Below, one piece after another: positions 1 to 5,433 of a DNA stretch of 7,322 nt; position 1 is the first letter of the stretch, and every line of letters begins with the position of its first letter. The position numbers were made by a program, and so were the translations under genes. This DNA comes from Aeriscardovia sp040773385. GTDB taxonomy: Bacteria; Actinomycetota; Actinomycetes; Actinomycetales; Bifidobacteriaceae. The DNA is taken from NCBI GenBank assembly GCA_040773385.1, contig JAXGWH010000054.1:1-7322 (forward strand). Direction: 5' to 3'. Below the pieces are notes generated by a model. That model was given only the letters and a program-made list of their open reading frames with translations, searched no databases and was not told where the DNA came from.

Positions 1-386
1 ATGGAGACGATGGAGGAATAGCCGAAGAACCAGAAGACAATGCCCACGATGCCGAGGACAAGCGAGGCAATGGCCTTGCCCTTGCCCGGGACGCTGCCGC
101 TGGGCTGCTGGGCGGCCGGCGCAGGCTGCTGCATCGCCGGCCGCGTGGGGATCTGCTGCTGCGGGGCGACCGGCTGCTGCGGGGCGACCGGCTGCTGCAT
201 CACCGGCTGTGCCGGTGCCTGCTGCGCGACAGGCTGCGCGGGCTGTGCCGGTGCCTGCGGCTGGACCGGCTGTGCCGGAGCCTGCGGCTGGGTCGGTGCC
301 TGCGGCTGCACAGGCGCCTGCTGTGCGGGCTATGCCGGCGTGGCGGGATTCTGCGCCGGATTCGGCGACTGGTTGGGTGTTGTCAT
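1..386 (-). pseudogene. Pro/Gln/Ala-rich DUF4190-like membrane protein, frame interrupted by TAG at codon 19, runs off the window
   Basis: The ATG at 386-384 has a strong Shine-Dalgarno (AGGAGA, 392-397) 5 nt upstream, so the start is convincing. The first 18 codons read MTTPNQSPNPAQNPATPA, then codon 19 (332-330) is TAG. The same frame then stays open to the window edge with no further stop. It encodes about 75 residues of Pro, Gln, Ala and Val repeats, then a basic GKGK, then a hydrophobic run beginning AIASLVLGIVGIVFWFFGYS. That layout, a low-complexity Pro/Gln-rich cytoplasmic tail before a membrane segment, is typical of actinobacterial DUF4190-type small membrane proteins, whose function is unknown. 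Because neighbouring codons are CAG and the context is PA-stop-PAQQ, a single C-to-T change of CAG to TAG explains the stop. The product would be an 18-residue peptide unless the stop is read through, is a sequencing error, or a downstream ATG (200 or 134, neither with a clear Shine-Dalgarno) is used. The C-terminus lies outside the window. Confidence 0.68.
163..285. repeat. Short imperfect tandem repeats coding the Pro/Gln/Ala tract
   Basis: An 18-bp unit is perfectly duplicated head to tail at 163-180 and 181-198; on the minus strand each copy encodes QQPVAP or its permutation. A second 18-bp unit (GGCTGTGCCGGNGCCTGC on the plus strand) recurs at 205-222, 241-258 and 268-285, with one base differing in the third copy, and encodes AQAPAQ-like residues. 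Unit lengths and spacings are multiples of three, so copy-number change would keep the frame. Confidence 0.85.
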
Positions 387-391
387 CTTTC

Positions 392-397
392 TCTCCT
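392..397 (-). promoter_or_regulatory. Shine-Dalgarno site of the interrupted DUF4190-like gene
   Basis: AGGAGA on the minus strand lies 5 nt before the ATG at 386. It shows that 386 is the native start, and therefore that the TAG at codon 19 falls inside the original coding region and not upstream of it. Confidence 0.8.
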
Positions 398-423
398 TTT
401 CACAAATAAATGTGACAGAACTT

Positions 424-452
424 AGAGTACTTTTTCGTTGGGAGAAATAAGA
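424..452 (-). promoter_or_regulatory. Possible promoter of the DUF4190-like gene
   Basis: The stretch 387-460 is markedly AT-richer than its surroundings. On the minus strand TACTCT (429-424) fits a TANNNT -10 box and would give a leader of roughly 30 nt before the ATG at 386. The only -35 candidate at suitable spacing, TCTTAT (452-447), is poor. The local AT-richness supports a promoter here, but the exact boxes are a guess. Confidence 0.3.
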
Positions 453-483
453 GGCATCCTGTTCTGGCGTCCGGTGCGGCGGT

Positions 484-498
484 GCCCGTCGCGCGGGC
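484..498 (-). other. Small GC hairpin just after the 99-aa gene
   Basis: GCCCG (484-488) and CGGGC (494-498) pair perfectly around a 5-nt loop, starting 6 nt past the stop codon of the 99-aa gene. No T-run follows on the minus strand, so it is at best a weak or factor-assisted terminator or an mRNA 3'-end stabiliser. Confidence 0.3.
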
Positions 499-504
499 GG
501 GGGA

Positions 505-804
505 TCACTGCTCGATGATGGGGTCGTCGATGGCCTCAAAGGAATCCGAGACGAAGCCCATCCACTCCTCCTCATGGATCTGCGAGAAATACCGGCGCAG
601 CTCGACAGCGAGCTTTTCGCGGATTTCGGTATGGCGCTCCGGATGGGCCTTCCAGTAGGCCAGACGGCCGTCGTCGCCGTTGTCCTCGAACACCTTCTCG
701 ATGGTCTCGTCGGAGATGCTCACCACCGGGGAGGTCGTGGGATCGTCCTTGGAGTAGTCCCAGCCGGTGCCGTTGTCGTAATCTGCTTCGTCATTGCGCG
801 TCAT
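505..804 (-). CDS. Small acidic protein of unknown function (99 aa)
   Basis: I do not recognise this protein's family. It is 99 residues, soluble and strongly acidic, with no signal peptide or membrane segment. Residues 1-30 look flexible and rich in Asp, Thr and Ser. Residues 32-88 look helical and charged, with aromatic anchors (VFEDNGDDGRLAYW, then LRRYFSQIHEEEWMGF). The C-terminus is again acidic (IDDPIIEQ). The ATG at 804 is the first possible start because an in-frame TAG lies four codons upstream (816-814). There is no Shine-Dalgarno; instead a TANNNT box sits 6 nt before the ATG, which suggests a leaderless transcript. It lies alone between a 413-nt gene-free gap and the interrupted DUF4190-like gene, 118 nt further on, so it is probably monocistronic. 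It is called real because its codons follow the high-GC bias and the composition is protein-like; the opposite-strand frame here is less convincing. Confidence 0.72.
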   Translation of the reverse strand: MTRNDEADYDNGTGWDYSKDDPTTSPVVSISDETIEKVFEDNGDDGRLAYWKAHPERHTEIREKLAVELRRYFSQIHEEEWMGFVSDSFEAIDDPIIEQ

Positions 805-810
805 ACGCCC

Positions 811-816
811 AGACTA
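811..816 (-). promoter_or_regulatory. -10 box (TAGTCT) of a probably leaderless gene
   Basis: TAGTCT on the minus strand matches the TANNNT -10 consensus and ends exactly 6 nt before the ATG at 804. That is the spacing expected when transcription begins at the A of the start codon, a common arrangement in actinobacteria. No Shine-Dalgarno is present and no good -35 box is visible. Inference only; 5'-end mapping would decide. Confidence 0.45.
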
Positions 817-821
817 GCGGG

Positions 822-913
822 GGCGGGGTGACTGCCTGCGTCGGGTGCGCCCCACGCGAAGAAACGGAGTGACTGGACGGGTGGCAGACTCTACGCGACG
901 AGTGACAGACCCT
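822..913. repeat. Cluster of degenerate GRGTGRC repeats upstream of the 99-aa gene
   Basis: The clearest pair is ACGGGTGGCAGACTCT (877-892) and ACGAGTGACAGACCCT (898-913): 13 of 16 bases match, with a 21-bp period, close to two helical turns. Two weaker copies, ACGGAGTGACTGG (864-876) and GGGGTGACTGCC (822-833), lie closer to the gene at 804. All four share a GRGTGRC core in the same orientation. They sit directly upstream of the presumed promoter and could be protein-binding sites, or the remains of a small intergenic repeat. Confidence 0.5.
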
Positions 914-1000
914 CTCTGGCCGGATCAGAATGGCAGCCCGGACCGAGAAGACGGGAAGAAACGATAAGAGGGAGAACAAGAATAGACGTCGGACCATCAA

Positions 1001-1014
1001 GCGCCAGTCGGCGC
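1001..1014. other. Perfect hairpin in the intergenic region
   Basis: GCGCC (1001-1005) and GGCGC (1010-1014) pair around a 4-nt loop. It lies 4 nt from the next hairpin. No T-run follows on either strand. Confidence 0.45.
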
Positions 1015-1018
1015 AAAG

Positions 1019-1033
1019 GCCGCTCGAAGCGGC
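1019..1033 (-). terminator. Terminator-like hairpin with short T stretch (minus strand)
   Basis: GCCGCT and AGCGGC (1019-1024 and 1028-1033) form a perfect 6-bp stem with a 3-nt loop; the loop region can also be drawn as a UUCG-type turn. On the minus strand it is followed by CTTTGCG, a weak T stretch. It could be a backup terminator for the leftward transporter operon, although it is 185 nt past the last stop codon. Confidence 0.35.
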
Positions 1034-1061
1034 AATAAATGGAGCCCGGGGCTATGAAATG

Positions 1062-1095
1062 GCCCGACGCGGTTTCCTATCTTACCGCCTCGGGC
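1062..1095 (-). terminator. Long stable hairpin, possible terminator of the leftward operon
   Basis: The arms 1062-1073 and 1084-1095 pair at 11 of 12 positions (a single C-C mismatch) around a 10-nt pyrimidine-rich loop. It is the most stable structure in the gap. On the minus strand it is followed by CATTTCAT, only loosely T-rich. It may end transcription of the 1919-1218 gene or be part of a structured RNA. Confidence 0.42.
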
Positions 1096-1123
1096 GCGGG
1101 CCGCGGTGCCTCGGCCTGTCGCG

Positions 1124-1148
1124 AAAAACGATGCGACGAGACGGCATC
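1124..1148 (-). terminator. Candidate rho-independent terminator after the 233-aa gene
   Basis: On the minus strand GATGC (1148-1144) pairs with GCATC (1134-1130) across a 9-nt loop; one G and then five T (1128-1124) follow. The stem is short, but the T-run is the only one in the gap and stands about 70 nt past the stop at 1218. It is the best-placed intrinsic terminator for the opp operon plus the 233-aa gene. Confidence 0.45.
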
Positions 1149-1170
1149 CGGCAGTGTTGTGTGGTGTCCC

Positions 1171-1197
1171 GACGGTGTCCTTTCCGTCTTCCGACGG
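1171..1197. other. Mutually exclusive small hairpins
   Basis: CCGTC at 1184-1188 can pair either with GACGG at 1193-1197 (4-nt loop) or with GACGG at 1171-1175 (8-nt loop). The two structures exclude one another. They lie 20-47 nt past the stop of the 233-aa gene. This may be 3'-UTR structure; no regulatory function can be claimed. Confidence 0.35.
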
Positions 1198-1217
1198 TTT
1201 CGTGGCGTGAGATACCC

Positions 1218-1919
1218 TCAATCGAGTTTGTCCTGTCGCCATAGATCGGCGCAGCCACGGAACTGCCGGCTCGTCTCCAGAAGGCGGGCGGCGGTGCCGC
1301 GAAGGTGGCGGATCTGGCGCAGATACTCCTGCTGACGGGCGTCCTTGCACTCCGTCTGTTCCCGCAGCCGCAGCGCCTGGCGCTCCATACCCCGGCAGAC
1401 CACGTCGAGGAAGACGGCCGCGCGGTCGAGGGCGACCGCGAAATCGCCGGTAAACGCTCCGGAGAGGATGGAATCCGCCGTGGAGGTGATGTCATCCGCA
1501 GTGGGATACTCCTCGATACCGGTGATGGCCGACGCCGCGCCCTCCGTGGGCTCGCCCAGGCTCCAGAAGCGCGGCAGCACGTCCGCGTTCGTGCGCATCC
1601 AGTCGCGCAGCAGGTAGAGCCGCCATATCACCCCGGGCAGCGAGTCCGGTTCCGACTTGGCCCACAGGGCGGCGAGCAGGTCGAGGCCCTCCGTGTCCAC
1701 GAGCGTGAGCACGCGCTGCACGAGCACGGGATCCTGTTCGGTGTGCACCAGGTGCAGGAGCGCCATGGCCGAGGAATGGCTCATCTCGCTCACCTTCTGC
1801 GGGTCAACGCCGCCCGAGAGCAGGCCGAGCGCGTCGTCGGAGAGCTGCGCCGGCCGTGCGGGGCGCGAGCCGCCCGTGCGATGCGAGCTGAACGCGTGGT
1901 CGACGGATCGGATGGTCAT
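1218..1919 (-). CDS. Soluble protein of unknown function (233 aa) behind the transporter operon
   Basis: I do not recognise the family. The 233-residue protein has no signal peptide or membrane segment. Residues 1-25 are basic and probably disordered (SSHRTGGSRPARPAQ). Residues 26-90 look like alpha-helical hairpins (LSDDALGLLSGGVDPQKV, then MALLHLVHTEQDPVLVQRV). Residues 97-121 carry an aromatic helix (VIWRLYLLRDWMRTN). Residues 140-182 are helical with an acidic start, and 183-226 form a highly charged Arg/Gln/Glu helix that could be a coiled coil. Three Cys (175, 191, 223) show no metal-site spacing. The ATG at 1919 has AGG 5 nt and GAGGG 9 nt upstream. It begins 77 nt after oppDF with no terminator visible between, so cotranscription with the transporter is likely and a role linked to it is possible but unproven. 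A 4-codon mini-ORF and a 19-bp direct repeat lie just upstream. Confidence 0.8.
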   Translation of the reverse strand: MTIRSVDHAFSSHRTGGSRPARPAQLSDDALGLLSGGVDPQKVSEMSHSSAMALLHLVHTEQDPVLVQRVLTLVDTEGLDLLAALWAKSEPDSLPGVIWRLYLLRDWMRTNADVLPRFWSLGEPTEGAASAITGIEEYPTADDITSTADSILSGAFTGDFAVALDRAAVFLDVVCRGMERQALRLREQTECKDARQQEYLRQIRHLRGTAARLLETSRQFRGCADLWRQDKLD

Positions 1920-1920
1920 A

Positions 1921-1935
1921 TCAGCCTGCCCTCAT
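1921..1935 (-). other. Four-codon mini-ORF abutting the 233-aa gene
   Basis: On the minus strand ATG AGG GCA GGC TGA ends 1 nt before the ATG at 1919. An AGGA (1947-1944) lies 8 nt before its ATG, a plausible Shine-Dalgarno. It could couple translation of the 233-aa protein by reinitiation, or be chance. Confidence 0.25.
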
Positions 1936-1983
1936 TTCTGTCGTCCTGTCTGTTTTGTCGTCGTTTTCTGTCGTCCTGTCTGT
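1935..1983. repeat. 19-bp perfect direct repeat in the oppDF-downstream gap
   Basis: TTTCTGTCGTCCTGTCTGT occurs at 1935-1953 and again at 1965-1983, a 30-bp period. The 11-bp spacer holds another GTCGTC, so that core appears three times. The repeat fills most of the 77-nt gap between the oppDF stop and the 233-aa gene start, and its left copy ends at the mini-ORF start codon. It may be a binding site, a slippage-prone leader or a recent small duplication. Confidence 0.85.
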
Positions 1984-1996
1984 GCGGGACACCCGC

Positions 1997-3772
1997 TCAC
2001 ACGGCCTCTGGCTTGACCCCGATGGTCGGGGAGGCGTTGAGCAGCGTGCGTGTGTAGTCGTTCTGCGGATGCGCGAGCACCTCCACCATAGATCCCTGTT
2101 CCACGATCCTGCCGGAGCGGATGACGGCTACGCGGTCGGCCACCTCCTGCACGATCCCCAGGTCATGGGTGATGAACAGGCACGCATAGCCGTACTCTCC
2201 GCGCAGATCATGCAGCAGGTCGAGCACACGCTTCTGCACCGTCACGTCCAGGGCGCTCGTCGGCTCGTCGGCGATGAGCAGACGCGGCCGCAGTGCGAGG
2301 GCGCGGGCGATGCCGATGCGCTGGCGCTGCCCGCCCGACAGCTCGGACGGGTAGCGGCCGGCCATTTCCTGCGGCAGGCTGACCTGACCGAGCAGCTCCG
2401 CCACGCGCTGCCGGCGCCGTGCGGCATCCCAGCCGTGCACCTGCAGCGGCTCGGCGATCGACCAGCCCACCGTGCGGGCGGGGTTGAGCGCCGAACCCGA
2501 ATCCTGAAACACGTAGCCGATCTGCGCGCGCGTCTGCCGCAGACGCCGGCCATGCAGCCCCGCGAGATCTATGCCGTCAAGCAGCACGCGGCCCGAGGCC
2601 GGGCGGATCTGGCCGGAGACCGTCCGGGCGATCGTCGTCTTGCCGGCGCCCGACTCGCCCACGAGCGCGAGCGTCTCGCCCGCCCCGATGGCCAGGTTGA
2701 TGCCGGAGACGGCATCGTGCGCGTTCCGTCCGTGCCCATAGCGCACGGAGAGGTCCTCCACCCGCAGGATCGGCGCACTGTCAATGTGATCGGTCCGTGG
2801 GTCCTTGAGGGAATCCGCATCGTTTCCGGCGGCGGAGCACCTGCTCTTCTCGGCGGCCCAGTCGTGTTCGTTGGCTTCCAGCGAGGCCCGCAGGGACGCG
2901 GTGTCAAGCCGGGGGACCGCCGCGAGCAGCGTGCGCGTGTACTCCTGCGCCGGATGGGCGAAGATCCACTGCTTGGGCCCGTGCTCCACGATGCGCCCGT
3001 CGTGCATGACGAACACGTCGTCGGCGGCCTGCCACACCACGCCCATGTCGTGCGTGATGAGCAGGACGGCAAGACGCCGCTGCCGGGTGAGCCGGTCGAG
3101 CAGGGCGAGGATGCCCTTCTGCGTGGTCACGTCGAGCGCGGTGGTCGGCTCGTCGGCGATAAGCACCTCCGGCCGGTTGATGACGGCTATGGCGATTATC
3201 GCGCGCTGCAGCTGGCCGCCCGACAGCTCGTGCGGGTGCGAGGCATAGATCCGCTCCGCATCGTCGGCCAGGCCCACCTCGCGCAGCTCGTCGAGCACAC
3301 GCTCACGCTTCTGCGAGCGTGAGAGGTGCGGGCCGTGGTAGTCGAGCGCCTCGCCCACCTGCCGGCCGATGGTCAGCAGCGGGTTGAACGCCGTCATCGG
3401 CTCCTGGAAGATGGTGCCGATCTTGCCGCCGCGGATCACCTGCAGCGGCGCGCCCGGGGCGAGCAGGTCGATCGTGCCCGAGCCGTCGCGCAGCAGCGCG
3501 GTGCCGCGCACGGAGGCGGCGGGCGGGTCGAGGTGCGGCAGGGCCATCGCCGTCACCGACTTTCCCGAGCCGGACTCGCCCACGAGGGCGGTCACCCGGC
3601 CCGGCACAAGCGTGAGATCCACGCCGTGCGTCACATCGGTGCCGGAGAAGGAGACGTGCATCCCCTCCACGGTGATGATCGGTCTGCTTTCGGCGGTGTC
3701 GCCGGTGTGCCCGGCTGCCTGAACCGGTCGTGCGGTCTGCGTGGTCAGAGTGCTGTCCGTGCCCATTCTCAC
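1997..3772 (-). CDS. Fused OppD-OppF type ATPase of a family-5 ABC importer (591 aa)
   Basis: One polypeptide carries two complete nucleotide-binding domains that drive import through the two permeases encoded upstream. The first domain (about 33-285) has Walker A GESGSGKS at 65-72, Q-loop Gln123 (FQEPMTAFNP), signature LSGGQ at 183-187, Walker B VLIADE at 203-208 and switch His241. The second (about 335-580) has GESGAGKT at 372-379, Gln423, LSGGQ at 478-482, LLIADE at 498-503 and His536. All catalytic residues are present in both, so both sites should hydrolyse ATP. Each half ends in the HPxxxYTRTLL motif typical of OppD/OppF. The linker (about 290-333) is charged and lacks the CPFxxRC cysteine motif found at the C-terminus of many separate OppD/DppD proteins. 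Such fusions are known in actinobacteria. The start is taken as GTG at 3772, giving a 4-nt GTGA overlap with the binding-protein stop; ATG at 3766 is an alternative. AGGAAGGGG lies just upstream of both. Confidence 0.93.
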   Translation of the reverse strand: MRMGTDSTLTTQTARPVQAAGHTGDTAESRPIITVEGMHVSFSGTDVTHGVDLTLVPGRVTALVGESGSGKSVTAMALPHLDPPAASVRGTALLRDGSGTIDLLAPGAPLQVIRGGKIGTIFQEPMTAFNPLLTIGRQVGEALDYHGPHLSRSQKRERVLDELREVGLADDAERIYASHPHELSGGQLQRAIIAIAVINRPEVLIADEPTTALDVTTQKGILALLDRLTRQRRLAVLLITHDMGVVWQAADDVFVMHDGRIVEHGPKQWIFAHPAQEYTRTLLAAVPRLDTASLRASLEANEHDWAAEKSRCSAAGNDADSLKDPRTDHIDSAPILRVEDLSVRYGHGRNAHDAVSGINLAIGAGETLALVGESGAGKTTIARTVSGQIRPASGRVLLDGIDLAGLHGRRLRQTRAQIGYVFQDSGSALNPARTVGWSIAEPLQVHGWDAARRRQRVAELLGQVSLPQEMAGRYPSELSGGQRQRIGIARALALRPRLLIADEPTSALDVTVQKRVLDLLHDLRGEYGYACLFITHDLGIVQEVADRVAVIRSGRIVEQGSMVEVLAHPQNDYTRTLLNASPTIGVKPEAV

Positions 3773-5415
3773 CGCCCCTTCCTGACGGTCATCGTCAGAT
3801 AATCCGGATATGCCGGGAACGTGCCGATGTGGAACGTGTCCACATCCGAGCCGTGCACGAACGTGTTGTGCGAGTAGATGAGCGGGACGACGGCCACGTC
3901 GCCCATGATCGTGCGGTCGGCCTCCTGCCAGAGGGCGTCCGCCTTCTTCTCGTCGGTCTGCCCTGTCGCCTCGTGGATGAGCGCGTCCACCTTCGGATTG
4001 GAATAGCTGGAGACGTTCATGTTCCCGCCGCCGATCTGCGAGGAATCAAAGAGCGGGGCGATGTTCGCGTAGGCGGAGGGGAAGTCCGGCTGCCAGCTGC
4101 TGATCGCGATATCATAATCGCCCTTGCTGTTGGTGAGCGCGTCGGAATAGACCTGCGAATCCATCGTGCGGATGGACACGTCGAACCCGGCCAGCTCGAG
4201 CGAGTGCTGGATGGCGCTCGCCTGCTCGGACTGGTCGGAGGTGGCGATGAACGTGAGTTTCGGATGCGGCTGCCCGGCTTGTCTGAGCAGGCGCTTCGCC
4301 TTGGCGGGGTCGCCGTCCACCGGCACCTTCCACAGGTCGTATTTTGCGCGTGCGGCGATGCCGGGGGTGATGAGCGTGGTGGCGTATCCGCCCATCACCG
4401 CGCCGCCCTTGGCCGTGCGGTAGTCGCGCCGGCTCGTGGCGTAGAGGATGGCCTCGCGTACGAGCCTGCTAGTGATGTGCCTGTTGTTGATGGCGAGGTA
4501 TTCGAGCGCCCCGTCGCCCGAGGTGCGCAGGAGTTTCTTCTGCTCGGGCCGGCTGAGCGCCTGGACGCGCTGGGCCGTGGGGATGAACTCGCCGAGGATG
4601 CTCGTGGACCCGTCGCCGGTGCCCTGCAGGATCTGCTGGGAGGCGACGGTGTCGTCCTGGCCCATCTGGTAGACCACGCGGTCCGGCTGGGCGGTGCGCA
4701 CGCTGTCGGTGGCCTTGGACCAGTAAGGGTTGCGCCGCAGGACGAGCCGTTTGCCGGCCTGGTTGGACGCCACCTCGTACGGCCCGGAGGTCACGGGGTC
4801 GTTGCCGTAATCCTTCTGCGTCCCCTTCCCATAGGGCACGGGGGAGAAGGGGATGAGCGAGGCGACCCACGGCCAGTCGGCGAACGGCGAGTTCAGATGG
4901 AACACGATCGTGCGGCTGTCCGGCGTGGCGACGGAGGCGAGGTGTTTTCCGGAGAACGGACCGTGATAGCCCGACGCGCCGGCAAGCAGCTGCTTGTGAT
5001 AGCTCAGGCCCCCGGTGAACGAGTCGGAAAAAGTGCGTTCGAGCCCCCACTTGATGTCACGCGAGGTGATGGGCGTGCCGTCGCTGAAGCGCAGGCCCTT
5101 CTTGAGCGTGTACGTCCACACGCGCCCGCCCTGCGAGGAGGCGCCGGTGGTGGTGGCCAGGTCGGGGACGACCTTCGTCTGCCCGTCGTCGGTGATCTTC
5201 CAGGCGGTCAGGCGCCGGTGGACGAGGCCCGTGGTGGTGTTGGGCAGGCTCTGGCTGGTGGCCGGGTCGAGGCTGATGGAGGTCGACTGGGTCAGCACCG
5301 TCAGCGTCTTCGTGCCGGCGCCGGCGCCCGCATTCGGGGAGGCCCCGCAGCCGGCGAGGGCCAGGACGGTGAGAAAAGCGACGGCGGATCCGAGAATCTG
5401 TCTGATTTTTGTCAT
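3769..5415 (-). CDS. Lipoprotein solute-binding protein of a peptide/nickel-type ABC importer (548 aa)
   Basis: It captures the substrate outside the membrane and hands it to the permeases. The N-terminus is a lipoprotein signal: basic start (MTKIRQ), hydrophobic core, and lipobox LALAGC with Cys23 as the lipidation site, followed by a Gly/Ala/Ser linker. The rest matches the SBP_bac_5 family: VWTYTLKKGLRFSDGTP near 99-115, the DIKWGLERTF segment, TSGPYEV at 209-215, NPYW at 229-232, and the C-terminal PLIYSHNTFVHGSDV region. The 548-residue length is normal for this family. ATG at 5415 is backed by GGGGAGGG (5430-5423) 7 nt upstream, the strongest Shine-Dalgarno in the operon, fitting the excess of binding protein usually needed. 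It starts 18 nt after the OppB-type permease and overlaps oppDF by 4 nt. The family binds oligopeptides, dipeptides, nickel or glycans; the ligand here is not readable from sequence. Confidence 0.93.
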   Translation of the reverse strand: MTKIRQILGSAVAFLTVLALAGCGASPNAGAGAGTKTLTVLTQSTSISLDPATSQSLPNTTTGLVHRRLTAWKITDDGQTKVVPDLATTTGASSQGGRVWTYTLKKGLRFSDGTPITSRDIKWGLERTFSDSFTGGLSYHKQLLAGASGYHGPFSGKHLASVATPDSRTIVFHLNSPFADWPWVASLIPFSPVPYGKGTQKDYGNDPVTSGPYEVASNQAGKRLVLRRNPYWSKATDSVRTAQPDRVVYQMGQDDTVASQQILQGTGDGSTSILGEFIPTAQRVQALSRPEQKKLLRTSGDGALEYLAINNRHITSRLVREAILYATSRRDYRTAKGGAVMGGYATTLITPGIAARAKYDLWKVPVDGDPAKAKRLLRQAGQPHPKLTFIATSDQSEQASAIQHSLELAGFDVSIRTMDSQVYSDALTNSKGDYDIAISSWQPDFPSAYANIAPLFDSSQIGGGNMNVSSYSNPKVDALIHEATGQTDEKKADALWQEADRTIMGDVAVVPLIYSHNTFVHGSDVDTFHIGTFPAYPDYLTMTVRKGR

Positions 5416-5422
5416 ATTTTGT

Positions 5423-5430
5423 CCCTCCCC
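5423..5430 (-). promoter_or_regulatory. Strong Shine-Dalgarno of the solute-binding protein gene
   Basis: GGGGAGGG on the minus strand, 7 nt before the ATG at 5415, in the 18-nt gap after the permease gene. It is stronger than the sites of its operon neighbours, which start by overlap. Confidence 0.8.
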
Positions 5431-5433
5431 TCT

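Larger units (their letters stand above)
805..1217. other. Gene-free intergenic region of 413 nt
   Basis: No convincing coding sequence is present on either strand. The right part (1001-1197) holds at least five hairpins, one followed by a run of five T on the minus strand, consistent with the end of the transporter operon. The left part (822-913) holds degenerate repeats leading into the promoter of the 99-aa gene. Open frames here are Arg-rich or overlap the flanking genes in shadow frames and lack Shine-Dalgarno sites. Confidence 0.65.

Noticed and set aside
40..450. Cys/Gly-rich 136-codon frame on the plus strand (GATGCCGATGCC-like)
   Set aside because: It is the antisense reading of the Pro/Gln/Ala repeats; the Cys-Gly repeats are a by-product of CAG/CCG/GCA codons on the other strand, not a metallothionein-like protein.
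791..1000. 69-codon frame on the minus strand with a hydrophobic N-terminus resembling a signal peptide
   Set aside because: It has no Shine-Dalgarno, covers the degenerate repeats and overlaps the 99-aa gene start out of frame; the hydrophobic stretch comes from pyrimidine-rich DNA.
1041..1103. Possible tRNA or small structured RNA around the long hairpin
   Set aside because: No T-loop (GGTTCRA), no D-loop and no acceptor-stem pairing fit a tRNA. Kept only as a hairpin.
930..1244. 104-codon basic frame on the plus strand in the intergenic region
   Set aside because: It is Arg-rich without a Shine-Dalgarno, runs through the hairpin cluster and overlaps the end of the 233-aa gene.
1935..1983. 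Start of a CRISPR-like array
   Set aside because: Only two 19-bp units with an 11-bp spacer that itself resembles the repeat, and no cas gene nearby.
1305..2057. 250-codon open frame on the plus strand
   Set aside because: It is antisense to the 233-aa gene, has skewed Arg/Ala/His composition and ignores the gene boundary at 1920-1996.
1955..3322. 455-codon open frame on the plus strand
   Set aside because: It is antisense to the fused ATPase and has shadow-frame composition; the minus-strand gene has all ABC motifs.
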